Counted from the stretch's first letter, positions 28,385 to 41,330 are shown. The stretch: 64,000 bases of DNA from Stagnimonas sp. (GCA_030696045.1 JAUYNO010000048.1:1-64000), one strand, 5' to 3'. Program-made: numbers and translations. Notes: generated by a model not told the origin, from the sequence alone.

Positions 28385-29272
28385 TCATCCCAGCATCTCG
28401 CGCACGCAAGCCGCGATGACGGGACCCAGCGCGATCCGATTGGACGGATGAACGATGGAGTCGCAGCTGACGACCTTTGCCGCCCCGGCTGAGAGCAGGT
28501 CCTCGAACGCCGATCGCGCGAATATGGCGTGTACGGCTACACATACCGGAGCGGCCAGGCCGGCCCTGCGCAGATGGCCGACCGTTTCGATCATCGTCCG
28601 GCCCGTGGAGACGATGTCGTCTACCAGCACGGGTGTGTGCGAGCGCCAGCGTTCCACCTCGGGCACGGATACCACGACGTCCCGGTCGCCACGCCTGTCC
28701 TTGGTCAAGACCACGCAGGGCGCTCCGGCGCGGCCGGCGACGTCCCGCACCCACTGGGCGCTCTCTTCATCGGGTCCGATCAACAGAGGACGCGCCACTC
28801 GCGCGCGCACCCAACCCGCGATCTCACCCGCCGCGTGCGCCACCCGGTTCGGAATGGGGTAGGCTTGCGACAGATCGGCAATGCGGTGCAAATGTGGATC
28901 GATGGTGACCAGCCAGTCGATGTGCAGGGATATCCAGGCGCCGACATTGGCCGCGCTGACGGGCTCTCCCGCCAGGAACTGGCGGTCCTGCCGCATATAG
29001 GCCAGGTAGGGCGCCACGAGGCCGACCGAGAGCGCGCCAGCTTCGCGCGCGGCGCAAGCCAGCAGTAGCAGTGGAACGAGCTTGCTGTCGGGGCGGTCAA
29101 GCGTACAGGCGATGACGACGTGCCGCCCCCGGACTGGCTCCTCGATTCGGACGTAGGACTCGCCGTCCGGGAAGCGACGGACCGTGGCCAGCACCGGTTC
29201 CAGCCTCAGCGTCATCGACAAGCCGTCGGCCAGAGCCTCGTTGCCCGGCATGGCAACCAGGACCGCATTCAT
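28385..29272 (-). CDS. prs: Ribose-phosphate pyrophosphokinase (PRPP synthetase) family
   Basis: [59 protein letters not shown]. Confidence 0.92.
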   Translation of the reverse strand: MNAVLVAMPGNEALADGLSMTLRLEPVLATVRRFPDGESYVRIEEPVRGRHVVIACTLDRPDSKLVPLLLLACAAREAGALSVGLVAPYLAYMRQDRQFLAGEPVSAANVGAWISLHIDWLVTIDPHLHRIADLSQAYPIPNRVAHAAGEIAGWVRARVARPLLIGPDEESAQWVRDVAGRAGAPCVVLTKDRRGDRDVVVSVPEVERWRSHTPVLVDDIVSTGRTMIETVGHLRRAGLAAPVCVAVHAIFARSAFEDLLSAGAAKVVSCDSIVHPSNRIALGPVIAACVREMLG

Positions 29273-30777
29273 GGCGCTTCCTGCTCGGCCAGCAACATGA
29301 CGGGGTGGGACAGCAGGTAGGCCTTGGCGTACGCGAGCTCTCCCGGTGCTTCGGCATGGAGCGTGAACAGGGGAGTCCCTTTTTCCACGCGATCCCCCAG
29401 GCGGACGTGCAGCTCGAGGCCGGCCGCCGCTGCACCTGGTGCGCCGGCCAGCTTGGCCACTCGTGCAAGACGGCGGTTGTCCATGCCGGAGACATACCCG
29501 GCACGGTCAGCCAGGACGGGTTCGCGCAACGGGGCGACGTCGGGCTCGCGCAGGCCTCCCTGCGCCGCACAAATCGCCTGGAACTTACTCCAGGCGGCGC
29601 CGCTATCCAGCTTGCGCAGAGCCTCGGCGGCACCGGCCCCGGGCAGACTGTGACCGCAGAATTCGAGTAGCTCACCGGCCAGTGCCAGTGAGCGAGTCCG
29701 CAGATCCGAAGGCGCGTCCTGCGTGCGCTTGAGCACGGACAGGACGTCGTGCGCTTCGAGAGCTGGTCCGATTCCGCGGCCGACAGGCTGGACGCCCTCG
29801 GTTCGCACGACCCGCAGCTGCAGGCCATGGGCGGCAGCGACCTGCTCGAACAGGCTCTGCAGGCTGCGCGCAGCCTTGTCGCTGCGAACCTTGGCATTGG
29901 GGCCAACGGGTATGTCGATCACGGCGTGGGTTGCGCCAGCGGCGATCTTCTTCGACAGAACCGATGCCACCAACTGGGCATCGCTGTCGAGACCGAGCGG
30001 CCGCTCCACGCGAATCATGACGTCGTCGGCCGGGCTAAGGGTGAGTGCGCCGCCCCAGACAAAGCAGCCGCCCTCGCGCTCGACCACGCGGCGCATCGCC
30101 GGAAGGGCTAAGTCGACTGAGGTCAGCGTCTCCATCATATCGGCCGTGCCCGCTGCCGATGTGATCGCCCGTGACGATGTCTTTGGCATGATCAGTCCCG
30201 CCGACGCCGCGATTGCGACCACGATGGGCGTTGTCCGGTTGCCCGGCAGGCCGCCGACGCAATGCTTGTCCGCGATTGGCCAGCCGCCCCAGTCGATGCG
30301 GTCGCCCGCACCGACCATCGCCCTGGTCAGGTCGATCGTTTCTCGCAAGTCCATCCGGCCGCCCGCGCAAGCGCTCAGGAACGCCGCGATATGAAGATCG
30401 GAGTACCTGCCCTTCGCGATATCGCCGACGATGTCGTTCAGTGCACCGGCGTCCAGGCGATGGCCATGAATCTTGGAGCGCACGGCGCTGAGCGAGTCGA
30501 GCGTTGGGGCATGGGAGACGGTGACCGCGTCGCCGGGTGCGGCCTCCAGGGCCGGCCACCCGCTGGCCGATAGGCTGGCTTCCCCAGGGGCCAATAGCTC
30601 GGAGTCGATTACGTTGACCGTCGCGACGATCCGGCGCTTGCGCAGGGCAACCTCGACGCGCGTCTGGGCCTCGAAGCCTTCGGCGCGGCAGATGTGGCAG
30701 TCGCGTCGCATGTAGACCACGAACTCCTTCTGCGTATCGATGCCCAGCGGCCGCAACCGCAGCGCTGCGCCACTCAT
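29269..30777 (-). CDS. Thymidine phosphorylase family protein (archaeal-type/AMP phosphorylase-like)
   Basis: [69 protein letters not shown]-terminal extension. Confidence 0.88.
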   Translation of the reverse strand: MSGAALRLRPLGIDTQKEFVVYMRRDCHICRAEGFEAQTRVEVALRKRRIVATVNVIDSELLAPGEASLSASGWPALEAAPGDAVTVSHAPTLDSLSAVRSKIHGHRLDAGALNDIVGDIAKGRYSDLHIAAFLSACAGGRMDLRETIDLTRAMVGAGDRIDWGGWPIADKHCVGGLPGNRTTPIVVAIAASAGLIMPKTSSRAITSAAGTADMMETLTSVDLALPAMRRVVEREGGCFVWGGALTLSPADDVMIRVERPLGLDSDAQLVASVLSKKIAAGATHAVIDIPVGPNAKVRSDKAARSLQSLFEQVAAAHGLQLRVVRTEGVQPVGRGIGPALEAHDVLSVLKRTQDAPSDLRTRSLALAGELLEFCGHSLPGAGAAEALRKLDSGAAWSKFQAICAAQGGLREPDVAPLREPVLADRAGYVSGMDNRRLARVAKLAGAPGAAAAGLELHVRLGDRVEKGTPLFTLHAEAPGELAYAKAYLLSHPVMLLAEQEAP

Positions 30778-32135
30778 GGCGAAATCTCCACGGTTTGGCC
30801 CAGATGCGGCACGGTCACCGGCCAGCCGAGTTCGCGCTCGATGCGCTGCCGCAACGCATCGGCGGCCGCGGGCTCACCATGATTGAGGTAGACGGCTCTG
30901 GGCGGCCTTGGCGCGGTCCCGATCCATCGCACGATCTGATGCGCGTCTGCATGGGCGGACATGCCGGGCAGTGACACGACCTCGGCGTTGACGTCGACCA
31001 TCTCGCCGTGGATCCGGATGCCGCGCTCGCCGGCGACGAGCCGGCCGCCACGCGTGCCACCCGCCTGGAATCCGGCGAATACGATGGTGTTGCGTGGATC
31101 GGGAGCGAGTGCCTTCAGGTGATGCAGCACCCGGCCGCCCGTTGCCATGCCGCTGGCCGACACGATCACTGCCGGCTGGCGCCGGGCGACCAGCGCCCGG
31201 GATGCTTCCGCGGTGCGAACCATCGTCGCCACATGGCACATCCCACTGCACTCCTCGGGTGACAACCGGTGCTCCGCCCGGTGCCGGTGGTACATGTCGG
31301 TCATGTCGATTGCCATCGGGCTGTTCAGGTAGGCCGGAATCTTCGGAATTCGCGCGCGGTGCCGCAGGCGATAGATCGCGTAGAGCAGCGACTGGGCCCG
31401 CCCGACCGCGAAGGCGGGTATGACCACGATGCCGCCCCGTGCGGCGGTGCGCCGGATCACGTCACCGAGGACCTCCTCGGCGTCAGCGACGTCATGAACT
31501 CGATTGCCATACGTCGATTCCGCAACGATGTAGTCCGCCTGTTCGATCGGCTCAGGCTCCCGCATGATGAGGTCGTCGGGCCGGCCCAGGTCGCCCGAGA
31601 AAAGCACCGTCGCCCCGCCGGCAGTCAACTCGACGGAACTGGCACCCAGGATGTGTCCGGCGCGCCGCAGTCGCACTTGCATTCCGGGGGCGACATCTGA
31701 CGGCAACTCGAAAGGCAACGGCTCCAGCCGGCGCAAGGCGCGGTCGGCATCGGCCTGCGTGTAGAGCGGCAGTGCAGGCTTGTGTTTCGAAGCGCCATGC
31801 CTATTGGCGTACTCGGCGTCTTCCTCCTGGATACGCCCGCTGTCTGGCAACAGGATCCTGCAAACGTCGATGGTGGAGGGCGTCGCGAACACCGGCCCGC
31901 GGAAGCCGCGCTTGACGAGAAGGGGCAGCGCACCCGAGTGATCCAGGTGCGCATGGGTCAGAACCACGGCATCGAGTCGCTGCGGATCGAACGGAAATTC
32001 CTCCCAGTTCATCAAGCGCAGATTCTTGTAACCCTGGAACAGGCCACAGTCGACGAGGACCCGCTTGTCCAGGTGGGAGACGAGTGTTCTGGAGCCGGTG
32101 ACAGTGCCTGCGGCGCCGTGGAATTCGAGCTTCAT
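30774..32135 (-). CDS. MBL-fold beta-CASP family nuclease (CPSF-like RNA exonuclease)
   Basis: [67 protein letters not shown]. Confidence 0.92.
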   Translation of the reverse strand: MKLEFHGAAGTVTGSRTLVSHLDKRVLVDCGLFQGYKNLRLMNWEEFPFDPQRLDAVVLTHAHLDHSGALPLLVKRGFRGPVFATPSTIDVCRILLPDSGRIQEEDAEYANRHGASKHKPALPLYTQADADRALRRLEPLPFELPSDVAPGMQVRLRRAGHILGASSVELTAGGATVLFSGDLGRPDDLIMREPEPIEQADYIVAESTYGNRVHDVADAEEVLGDVIRRTAARGGIVVIPAFAVGRAQSLLYAIYRLRHRARIPKIPAYLNSPMAIDMTDMYHRHRAEHRLSPEECSGMCHVATMVRTAEASRALVARRQPAVIVSASGMATGGRVLHHLKALAPDPRNTIVFAGFQAGGTRGGRLVAGERGIRIHGEMVDVNAEVVSLPGMSAHADAHQIVRWIGTAPRPPRAVYLNHGEPAAADALRQRIERELGWPVTVPHLGQTVEISP

Positions 32136-32186
32136 GATGGGCTTTTCCGGTTGGAGCGGGCGCGGGCTTCAAGGGTCGGCGCTGGA

Positions 32187-34769
32187 TCAGCGAAGCACGC
32201 TGGGGTCACCGCGCCCATGCACACAGGCAAGCTCCTCCTCGCTGAGCAACAGCTCGGGGTCGATGCCCGTTGCCAGCGCTGCGCGGGCCAGGACGTGCGC
32301 CCACGTGCAGCGGTTGGCGAACAGCATGCCAAACGTGTCCAGCGTCCCACCTCGATTGCTGAAGCCCATGTAGAACGTGCGGTCACGCCCCGTGTCGATG
32401 CGCCGCAACACGCCGGCCAGCGGCTCCGGGCGCGTGTGTGCCACGACCACCCGAGCCGTGCTGTGATCGGGGAAAAGAAAGTCGATCGCAGCCTGTGGCA
32501 GAACGGAATTGACCGGCGTTTCGTACCGGGGCAAACGCAAGCGTGCAGGCTCCGCGACCACGATGACCGAGTGGGGAACGTCCCGTTCGGCGAGTCGCCT
32601 CGACGCGCGCAAGACCTCTTCGAGCTGGTACGCGCCGATCGCCACCAGGACAAGCCGCTCGTCGCGGGCGCCGGTGCCGACCAAACGCAGGGCCCCGTCG
32701 GCGGCGAGCCGTTGTGCCGAGGATCGAGTCGTTCGGTTCGGGATAGCCCGTTTCGGCACGACCATCGTCCAGATCTGGCCTTGTGTTTGAAAACAGGCAT
32801 CCAGGCAAGCCATGGCCGAGTTGGCATCCGGTGGGAACAACACTCTCGCCCGATCGCACGACTCGGCGAGCCACGCCTCCGCGAGGGTTGTGTCCTGGTG
32901 CGACAGTTCGTTCTTGCCGTTTTCCCATGCGTGGGAGCTTAGGATTATCGGAACCGAAAGCCAGCCCGGGGGGCGGCCGGCAAGCGCCTGATGGCGCGCA
33001 AAATTGAGCTCCTGACGCATCGCGCCGAGCATCTTGACCGCGAAGGCCTCGTACGAGACCACCAGGTTCAGCCCGGCCTTGTTGGCCAGCGCCGCCGAAA
33101 CCACCGCTTCCTCGTTCAGCGCCGTGATCACCGAGCCATCGATCGCCTCGGGGACGCGGCGTTCCGGGCGTGCGGTCCGGTGACCAAAGCGCTCCAGGGT
33201 TTCGCCCATTCCATTGCTGCGCAATTCGTCCGGATTGCCCACCCTCACGCGCAGTCCCGGGTTCGCATCGGCGGTCGCCAGGAAGGCCCGGTCGAGCGCT
33301 CGCATCGGCGACTGGTCTCCAGTTTCGGCCGGTTCGATCCAGGGCAAGTTCCCGGCTTTGGCAACGACACGGCGAGTCGCCAGCGCATGATCACGCTCGA
33401 GCGGGCGCCGGCTGACCGAGTGATTCTGGAAAGTGCGAATCGATTCGATCAGGTCCTGATGAGGTACCCACAACGTGCGGCTCGCGTGATTGAACGCATC
33501 GCGCGCCGCCGGGTCCGCCGCGGGATTCGCGCGGAGCGGCAGGTTGTGGGCCTGGTTCGTCCCGGCGCCCGGGAAGCCGTAGCCCTTGGGGGCTTGGGCA
33601 ATCGTGTAGTGGATCCTGGCGGGGTACCGCAGGTCGCCTGCTTGCGCCGCGCTCGCGCACGCGGACAGGCTCGCCTCGGCCTCCAGAATCGCCCACGCGA
33701 ACGCTGCGGGGTCCGTTCCGTCGATCACCATCGGAGCGAATCCGTTCAGGCGCAGATGCTCAACGAGCCAGTCGACGCCACCGTCCTGTGACATCGCACT
33801 GCGTTGCTCGATGCGGCGGCCGTTCAGCAGCATGATGGGCAAAGCCAGGCCGCAATCGCTGGCGCGCCACCATCGGGGCGCCCAGTCGGCGCCGCGCTGC
33901 TCTTCGAATGATCCGTCGCTTAGAAACGCCACTAGAGTTTCGCCTGGCAGTGGCATGTGAACGTACTGAAGCTCGGCAAACCCGAGGTAGCCCCCTTCGA
34001 TCAACCCGCCCGCTGTATGGGCATTGACATGGCTGCCCAGTGGGACACCCGGCTCGCCCTCAGGTGAAAGGGCGTAAGAATAGAAGTCATCGCACAGGCG
34101 CGACAAGCCTTCTTCCGTCCTGTCGTAGCGGACCAGCTGCTCAGGGTGGAGATTGCCGACGAGCACGTTGACGGCCTCGATGGCGGCCACACAATGGCCC
34201 TGACCCATGAGCCACGAACGGGTGTGGCCGGTGAGCGCGTTGGCAAGCAGATAGCCCACATAAGCAGGCACCACATTCAAGGAGCCGCCCGTGTGGCCCT
34301 CAGGCGTGGCCTTGAAGTCCCACGCTTCCAGCGGACTGCCGTTCAGATGGACGCGTCGTGCGTAGGTCATATGAGCGACCAGCCACATGGCAGCGCTGGT
34401 CAACCGATCGGCCGCGCGCAGCAGCTTCCATGCGTTCGCCGCGGTCAGGCCGGGGTTATGGCCAACCAGGTCCGAGACCAGCTTCCTTACTCGGAGCTGT
34501 GTCTTGTCATCGTGGTGGATAACGCCCAGGCCCTCTGCCCACTGCGCAAACAACGCGTCATCACGTCGCCACGCCGCTGCCTCGGCGGCATCGCGGTGCT
34601 GCTCATGTGTCGGCGGTGGCGCCTGCTCGTCCAGGGCGTACGGGAAGCCCTCACACGAGTCCGACGGCGCCGCTTCAAAAGATTGCCGTTCATTGGTTAT
34701 GGACACGCGCTGGTCGGTCAACCCCGTCGGTATGCCTGGTTGACTATCGGGGATGTCGCGGGGGCGCAT
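32187..34769 (-). CDS. xfp: Phosphoketolase (XFP family)
   Basis: GHNPGLTAANAWKLLR, PEGHTGGSLNVVPAYVGYLLAN, GQGHCVAAIEAVNV, FLSDGSFEEQRGADWAPRWW, YETPVNSVLPQA. Confidence 0.92.
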   Translation of the reverse strand: MRPRDIPDSQPGIPTGLTDQRVSITNERQSFEAAPSDSCEGFPYALDEQAPPPTHEQHRDAAEAAAWRRDDALFAQWAEGLGVIHHDDKTQLRVRKLVSDLVGHNPGLTAANAWKLLRAADRLTSAAMWLVAHMTYARRVHLNGSPLEAWDFKATPEGHTGGSLNVVPAYVGYLLANALTGHTRSWLMGQGHCVAAIEAVNVLVGNLHPEQLVRYDRTEEGLSRLCDDFYSYALSPEGEPGVPLGSHVNAHTAGGLIEGGYLGFAELQYVHMPLPGETLVAFLSDGSFEEQRGADWAPRWWRASDCGLALPIMLLNGRRIEQRSAMSQDGGVDWLVEHLRLNGFAPMVIDGTDPAAFAWAILEAEASLSACASAAQAGDLRYPARIHYTIAQAPKGYGFPGAGTNQAHNLPLRANPAADPAARDAFNHASRTLWVPHQDLIESIRTFQNHSVSRRPLERDHALATRRVVAKAGNLPWIEPAETGDQSPMRALDRAFLATADANPGLRVRVGNPDELRSNGMGETLERFGHRTARPERRVPEAIDGSVITALNEEAVVSAALANKAGLNLVVSYEAFAVKMLGAMRQELNFARHQALAGRPPGWLSVPIILSSHAWENGKNELSHQDTTLAEAWLAESCDRARVLFPPDANSAMACLDACFQTQGQIWTMVVPKRAIPNRTTRSSAQRLAADGALRLVGTGARDERLVLVAIGAYQLEEVLRASRRLAERDVPHSVIVVAEPARLRLPRYETPVNSVLPQAAIDFLFPDHSTARVVVAHTRPEPLAGVLRRIDTGRDRTFYMGFSNRGGTLDTFGMLFANRCTWAHVLARAALATGIDPELLLSEEELACVHGRGDPSVLR

Positions 34770-34779
34770 CGCTGATTCC

Positions 34780-35442
34780 TCAGAGAGGAGCGCCCGGGCG
34801 GGCGATGGCCCCAAATTTCGGGACGAACCGGGGCGTGCGCCCCGCGTAAGCTGGCCATTGCACACCGAAGGCCCGCCACGCATCCCTCTCCTCGTTCACG
34901 GCCAAGCGGACGTACATGAAGCACAGCACCGGGAACATTGCCAGTGTCAGGATCGTCGGCCACTGCAGCAAGAACCCGAACATGATCAGCACGAACGCAA
35001 CGTACTGCGGGTGCCGGATTCGCGCGTAGGGGCCGGTCGTGGCGAGCGTGCCACTTCGCCGGTTGCTATAGAGCACCGCCCAGGCGGCCGACAGCAGCCA
35101 GAAGCCGCCGCCGATGAACAGGTAGCTCAATAGGTGGAACGGGCCGAAATGCGGATTGATCCGAGTCCCCAACATGACTTCCAACAGGTGGCCGGCGTCG
35201 TGCGAGAGAAAATCGACCCCAGGGAATTTCGTGCTCAGCCAGCCCGACAGCAGGTAGATGGTTAACGGGTAGCCGTACATCTCGGCAAACAGCGCGACGA
35301 TGAATCCGGAGAAGGCGCCGAACGAGCGCCAATCCCGTGGGGTTTGCGGCTTGGCAAAGCTGAACGCGAAGATGATGAACACCAGTGAATTGATGATCAC
35401 CAGGGTCCATAGCCCATAGGCCGGTGGTGCGGTGTGGTCCAT
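34780..35442 (-). CDS. Isoprenylcysteine-carboxyl-methyltransferase-like integral membrane methyltransferase
   Basis: TTGPYARIRHPQYVAFVLIMFGFLLQWPTI...RLAVNEERDAWRAFG. Confidence 0.82.
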   Translation of the reverse strand: MDHTAPPAYGLWTLVIINSLVFIIFAFSFAKPQTPRDWRSFGAFSGFIVALFAEMYGYPLTIYLLSGWLSTKFPGVDFLSHDAGHLLEVMLGTRINPHFGPFHLLSYLFIGGGFWLLSAAWAVLYSNRRSGTLATTGPYARIRHPQYVAFVLIMFGFLLQWPTILTLAMFPVLCFMYVRLAVNEERDAWRAFGVQWPAYAGRTPRFVPKFGAIARPGAPL

Positions 35443-35462
35443 ATGATGTCTCCGATCGAGGA

Positions 35463-35771
35463 TCAGCGGGGACGTCCGCGGGCCTCTGTCTCCGCGGCGA
35501 CCGGCTGCGAGACTGCGCTCGTTGGTGGGGGAGGGTCTGCCCGTTCGGGTGTCGGATCCGCGCCATGCGCCTTATGGCCGGCGTGTCCGCCATGGCCGTG
35601 GAACAGGTGCATCAGTGGGCAGGCGGCCAACAACACGAACGGCAGCCAGCCGTACAGGTGGGCCCGGTGCTCCGTCAGCATGAAGAACAGCGCCACCGCC
35701 GCAAACCCGATCAACACCAGGGTTGCCGCAGCGCCGCGCTGCTTGTGGTGCAAGGACTGGATGTGGTGCAT
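35463..35771 (-). CDS. DUF2933-like small membrane protein
   Basis: YGWLPFVLLAACPLMHLFHGHGGHAGHKAH. Confidence 0.75.
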   Translation of the reverse strand: MHHIQSLHHKQRGAAATLVLIGFAAVALFFMLTEHRAHLYGWLPFVLLAACPLMHLFHGHGGHAGHKAHGADPTPERADPPPPTSAVSQPVAAETEARGRPR

Positions 35772-35889
35772 GACAATTTTCCTTTTCGACTATCGCGGGC
35801 CGGGGAGAAGCGCGGCCGCGAAGAGGGCAACTACGCAAGCCGGACGGGACGCTGCCACCGGGGCGGGCTCTGCGTTGTGCGCCGCCTCG

Positions 35890-36210
35890 TCAACCGCAGC
35901 AGCTGCAGCCACCTCGGGCGTCGCCGCCGGTCTGCTTGCAGCCATTCGAGTGCTCCAGTGAGGAACCAGGCTGTTCCACGGCCCTCGCGGCCGCAGGCAG
36001 CGGACGCGCCGGGTATCCCGCAACCGCAAGGGCGTCGAGCACATCCGGCATGCTGACGACCGCCGCTTCTTGGGTGGTCATCCGAGCCACACCACTGGGC
36101 CAGTCGACGTCGACTGAATCCACTTCGGGAAACCGAGACAACAAGCGTTTCACCGCCGCGACGCACGAAGCGCAATTCATACCGTCGATCTTCAACTGGG
36201 TTGTTCGCAT
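35890..36210 (-). CDS. Heavy-metal-associated (HMA) domain protein with Cys-rich tail
   Basis: LKIDGMNCASCVAAVKRLLSRFPEVDSVDVDWPSGVA...GGCSCCG. Confidence 0.88.
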   Translation of the reverse strand: MRTTQLKIDGMNCASCVAAVKRLLSRFPEVDSVDVDWPSGVARMTTQEAAVVSMPDVLDALAVAGYPARPLPAAARAVEQPGSSLEHSNGCKQTGGDARGGCSCCG

Positions 36211-36344
36211 GGGCACCTCGCTCTTGGCTGGTTGAACGTGACATCCATCACCCGCGCCGAATCGTGCGGCGCTCGGGCCTCAGTCACGGTCCGAGCCGGG
36301 GATCGGTCGAAACGCGGGTGGTCCATCCACCTCGCGCGGGGGCA

Positions 36345-36638
36345 TCACATGAGTTTGTGGAACCTTGCATGGTCGTGGCCCATCTTCGCTTTTGCCTTGG
36401 CCTTGTCGGCAGGCTGCGTGGCTGCGTCAGCCGCCATTGCGCACTTCGCGGCGATGGGTGTCGGGGTGCCCTTCTCGGCGCCATGGTCATGGCGGGCCGC
36501 CGGTTTGACACAGTCCTGTGTCATGGAGGCCATGGGGGCGGGCGTGCCAGATTCGACGACCGCATCCTCGGCCGCATAGGCGGTCGACAAGCCGATGGCT
36601 GCCAGGGCGACCGCCAGGGCGAGCTTGCGTACCAACAT
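36345..36638 (-). CDS. Small periplasmic His-rich protein (RHDHGAEKGTPTP family)
   Basis: Signal peptide; CVKPAARHDHGAEKGTPTP...KMGHDHARFHK; SD AAGGAG. Confidence 0.78.
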   Translation of the reverse strand: MLVRKLALAVALAAIGLSTAYAAEDAVVESGTPAPMASMTQDCVKPAARHDHGAEKGTPTPIAAKCAMAADAATQPADKAKAKAKMGHDHARFHKLM

Positions 36639-36753
36639 GATTGAACTCCTTGACATTGTTGCGGGTGCCGCTTACCTCTCTTCTGAGGAACCGGCCGGAT
36701 ACAACCTCTGCATCACGGTTCCCACTCTAGAAATCGAAGCCCCACGGCTCGGT

Positions 36754-36777
36754 GACCACAACATTACAAATTCGTTA
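36754..36777 (-). promoter_or_regulatory. Putative CopR-type box TAACGAATTTGTAATGTTGTGGTC
   Basis: Matches in-window consensus; upstream of 36345-36638. Confidence 0.65.
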
Positions 36778-36824
36778 TCCGGGGGCTCTGCGGGCTGAAA
36801 GTGGCGGTGCGAAGCGGTGAATGT

Positions 36825-36838
36825 TTGACAAGGATCAA
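36825..36838. promoter_or_regulatory. FNR/Anr-like box TTGACAAGGATCAA
   Basis: One mismatch from TTGATnnnnATCAA; about 200 nt 5' of the Met-rich lipoprotein gene. Confidence 0.45.
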
Positions 36839-37040
36839 CGTTTCCGTTCGGATCATTAGGGCTTTCCCTCGCGAGGTCGCGCAGTTGGCCGTTCCAAATC
36901 TGCAAGCGCCCGGGTCAACACTCATCCGTTGATCGGGGGCAAAATCGTCTTCCGCCGCGAAAAATTGTTCAACACCTTTGCCCGGCCGGGCTCGGCCGAC
37001 ATGGGGCCGTGCGGCGAGGCAGATCAACCCAGGAGTTCTC

Positions 37041-37289
37041 ATGACACTGAAACTTTGGCTCTTCGCTCCGCTGCTGCTCGCGGGCTGCGCCGCGAATATG
37101 CTCTCTGGTCATCACGGTGGTTCTATGGGAATGTCCTCGATGGACATGATGGCCATGTGTGACATGCACAAGGAGATGATGAGCGAAAAAACCCCGGAGC
37201 AACGCCAGGCGATGATGGCCAAGCACATGAAGTCGATGAGCCCCGACATGCAGCAACATATGCAAATGATGATGCAGCACTGCAAATGA
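37041..37289 (+). CDS. Methionine-rich lipoprotein
   Basis: MTLKLWLFAPLLLAGCAANMLSGHHGGSMGMSSMDMMAMCDMHKEMM...; 20 Met in 82 residues; lipobox LAGC. Confidence 0.8.
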   Translation: MTLKLWLFAPLLLAGCAANMLSGHHGGSMGMSSMDMMAMCDMHKEMMSEKTPEQRQAMMAKHMKSMSPDMQQHMQMMMQHCK

Positions 37290-37492
37290 CCGCTTGCTGA
37301 AGGCCAGCGCGGCGAGGCCAATACCCGAGGGCCAGTGCGCGGATGAAGTCCCAAAGCGCTCCTGAAGGGCTGGGGCAGCGCCTCGCCGGCTAGATCACTG
37401 TCGTGGGAGACCCGCGCCCCCCGCGCGGCGGCCTTTGGCTTTTCGAGACCGCTCCAGGTAAGCGACGTGAGGTCACGACTCACGTTCGCACA

Positions 37493-37516
37493 TGACGAAA
37501 TCGTAATCTCCGGGTC
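37493..37516 (+). promoter_or_regulatory. Putative CopR-type box TGACGAAATCGTAATCTCCGGGTC
   Basis: Matches in-window consensus with one change; upstream of Cu-ATPase; CATAGAGT at -10 position. Confidence 0.6.
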
Positions 37517-37657
37517 AGGCAGCCGCACTGGTCTGCCCCATAGAGTAAGCGGTGTGAAGAAGGGCTTGGAAGCTGCCGTCGGCGCTTTGTTGACTGCGTA
37601 AATGCCTGTGGGGCCCCGCACGACTGAACCGCCCTCCACGCTTGAACGGACGTTCAC

Positions 37658-40033
<2,376 letters not shown>

Positions 40034-40450
40034 TGCGCCAAGAGCGCACGAAGCTGGGGACTGCCCGGCGGCTCGGGTCCGCGCCCAAGGTCACGCGATC
40101 ATGATTTGAAGCGCGCAGCTGCCGGTCACTCGATAAGGCGCTGCCAGTAGCTGGTGACCCGGCGTGCCGACTTCCGTCCGGCAGTGGCAATTGTTGGCGC
40201 CGACATCAGATGCCAGGCGGATCGATGAGAAGAGCATCGCAGCAGGAATGCGGCGTTGGCAGGTGGCTCACAGAAATATCGGCAGGGTGGCTCAGTGCTG
40301 GGTCGGCGGCGCTACGCACAAGCGCTGGCTGATGAAGCCGTCGGCAGTTCTTTGGTTGCGGGCCGAGAGCAGTTTGCGCTGGATCAAGGGATCGAAGGGT
40401 GGCGCGCGGAGCAGGTTGATTTGTTTTGGATGTGGGATATATTCCCACTT

Positions 40451-41296
40451 ATGCCCGATCCAGCCACGGCACCCGTCGAGTCCCGCGCCGATCTCACCCT
40501 TGCCGTCGCGGTTCGGGTGCTGGCGCCCTTGCTGCCGCTGCTGCTGCGCGAGGGCGTCACCTTTCAGCGACTGGTCGCTGCCCTCAAGCAGGCACTGCTG
40601 GAAGAGGCGCCGGCCGTGCTGCTAGACAGCGGCGCGCGCGTCAGCGACTCGAGCGTGAGCACCCTGACCGGCATCCATCGCAAGGACGTGCGCGAGTGGC
40701 GCTCTGCGGGACGGCCCGGCGCGCAGGCCAAGACCTTCGGCGCCGTCATGAACGCATTCACCCGCTGGTCGACCGATCCCGAATACTGCGATGCCCAGGG
40801 GCGGCCGAAGGTGTTGGAACGCAAGGGCGGTGCCGGATCGTTCGAAGCCCTGGCCGCATCGGTATCGAATGACGTGCGCCCCCGCACCGTCCTGCAGGAA
40901 CTGCTGCGCCTGGGGGTCGCTGAATGGGTGACGTTCGCCAGCGACTATGCCGAGGACCGGGTCCGGCTCCGCATGGACGCCTTCGTCCCGCGCGAAGGAA
41001 CGCCAGAGATGCTGCAACTGTTATCCGACAACGTGTCCGACCATCTCGCCGCCGCCGTTCAGAACGTGCTCGGTGCGACGCCGCCCATGCTGGAGCAGAG
41101 CATCCACGCCGATGGTCTTCGGCTGCAATCGGTGGAACGTATGCACACCCTGGCCCGAAAGACTTGGCAGACTGCCTTCCCAGACATCGTTCGCAAGGCC
41201 ACAGCGCTGCGCGAGGACGACGCGGGCCAAACCGGCGCGGACCAGCGCATCCGCATCGGCATGTACTTCTATCACGAGCCGGATTCCAAGTCCTGA
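40451..41296 (+). CDS. DUF6502-like protein
   Basis: LLREGVTFQRLVAALKQALLEEA...VSTLTGIHRKDVREWR...; family recalled from pattern. Confidence 0.65.
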   Translation: MPDPATAPVESRADLTLAVAVRVLAPLLPLLLREGVTFQRLVAALKQALLEEAPAVLLDSGARVSDSSVSTLTGIHRKDVREWRSAGRPGAQAKTFGAVMNAFTRWSTDPEYCDAQGRPKVLERKGGAGSFEALAASVSNDVRPRTVLQELLRLGVAEWVTFASDYAEDRVRLRMDAFVPREGTPEMLQLLSDNVSDHLAAAVQNVLGATPPMLEQSIHADGLRLQSVERMHTLARKTWQTAFPDIVRKATALREDDAGQTGADQRIRIGMYFYHEPDSKS

Positions 41297-41330
41297 TCCG
41301 TTCGTCCACCGATCTTCAAGGAGCTTCCAA

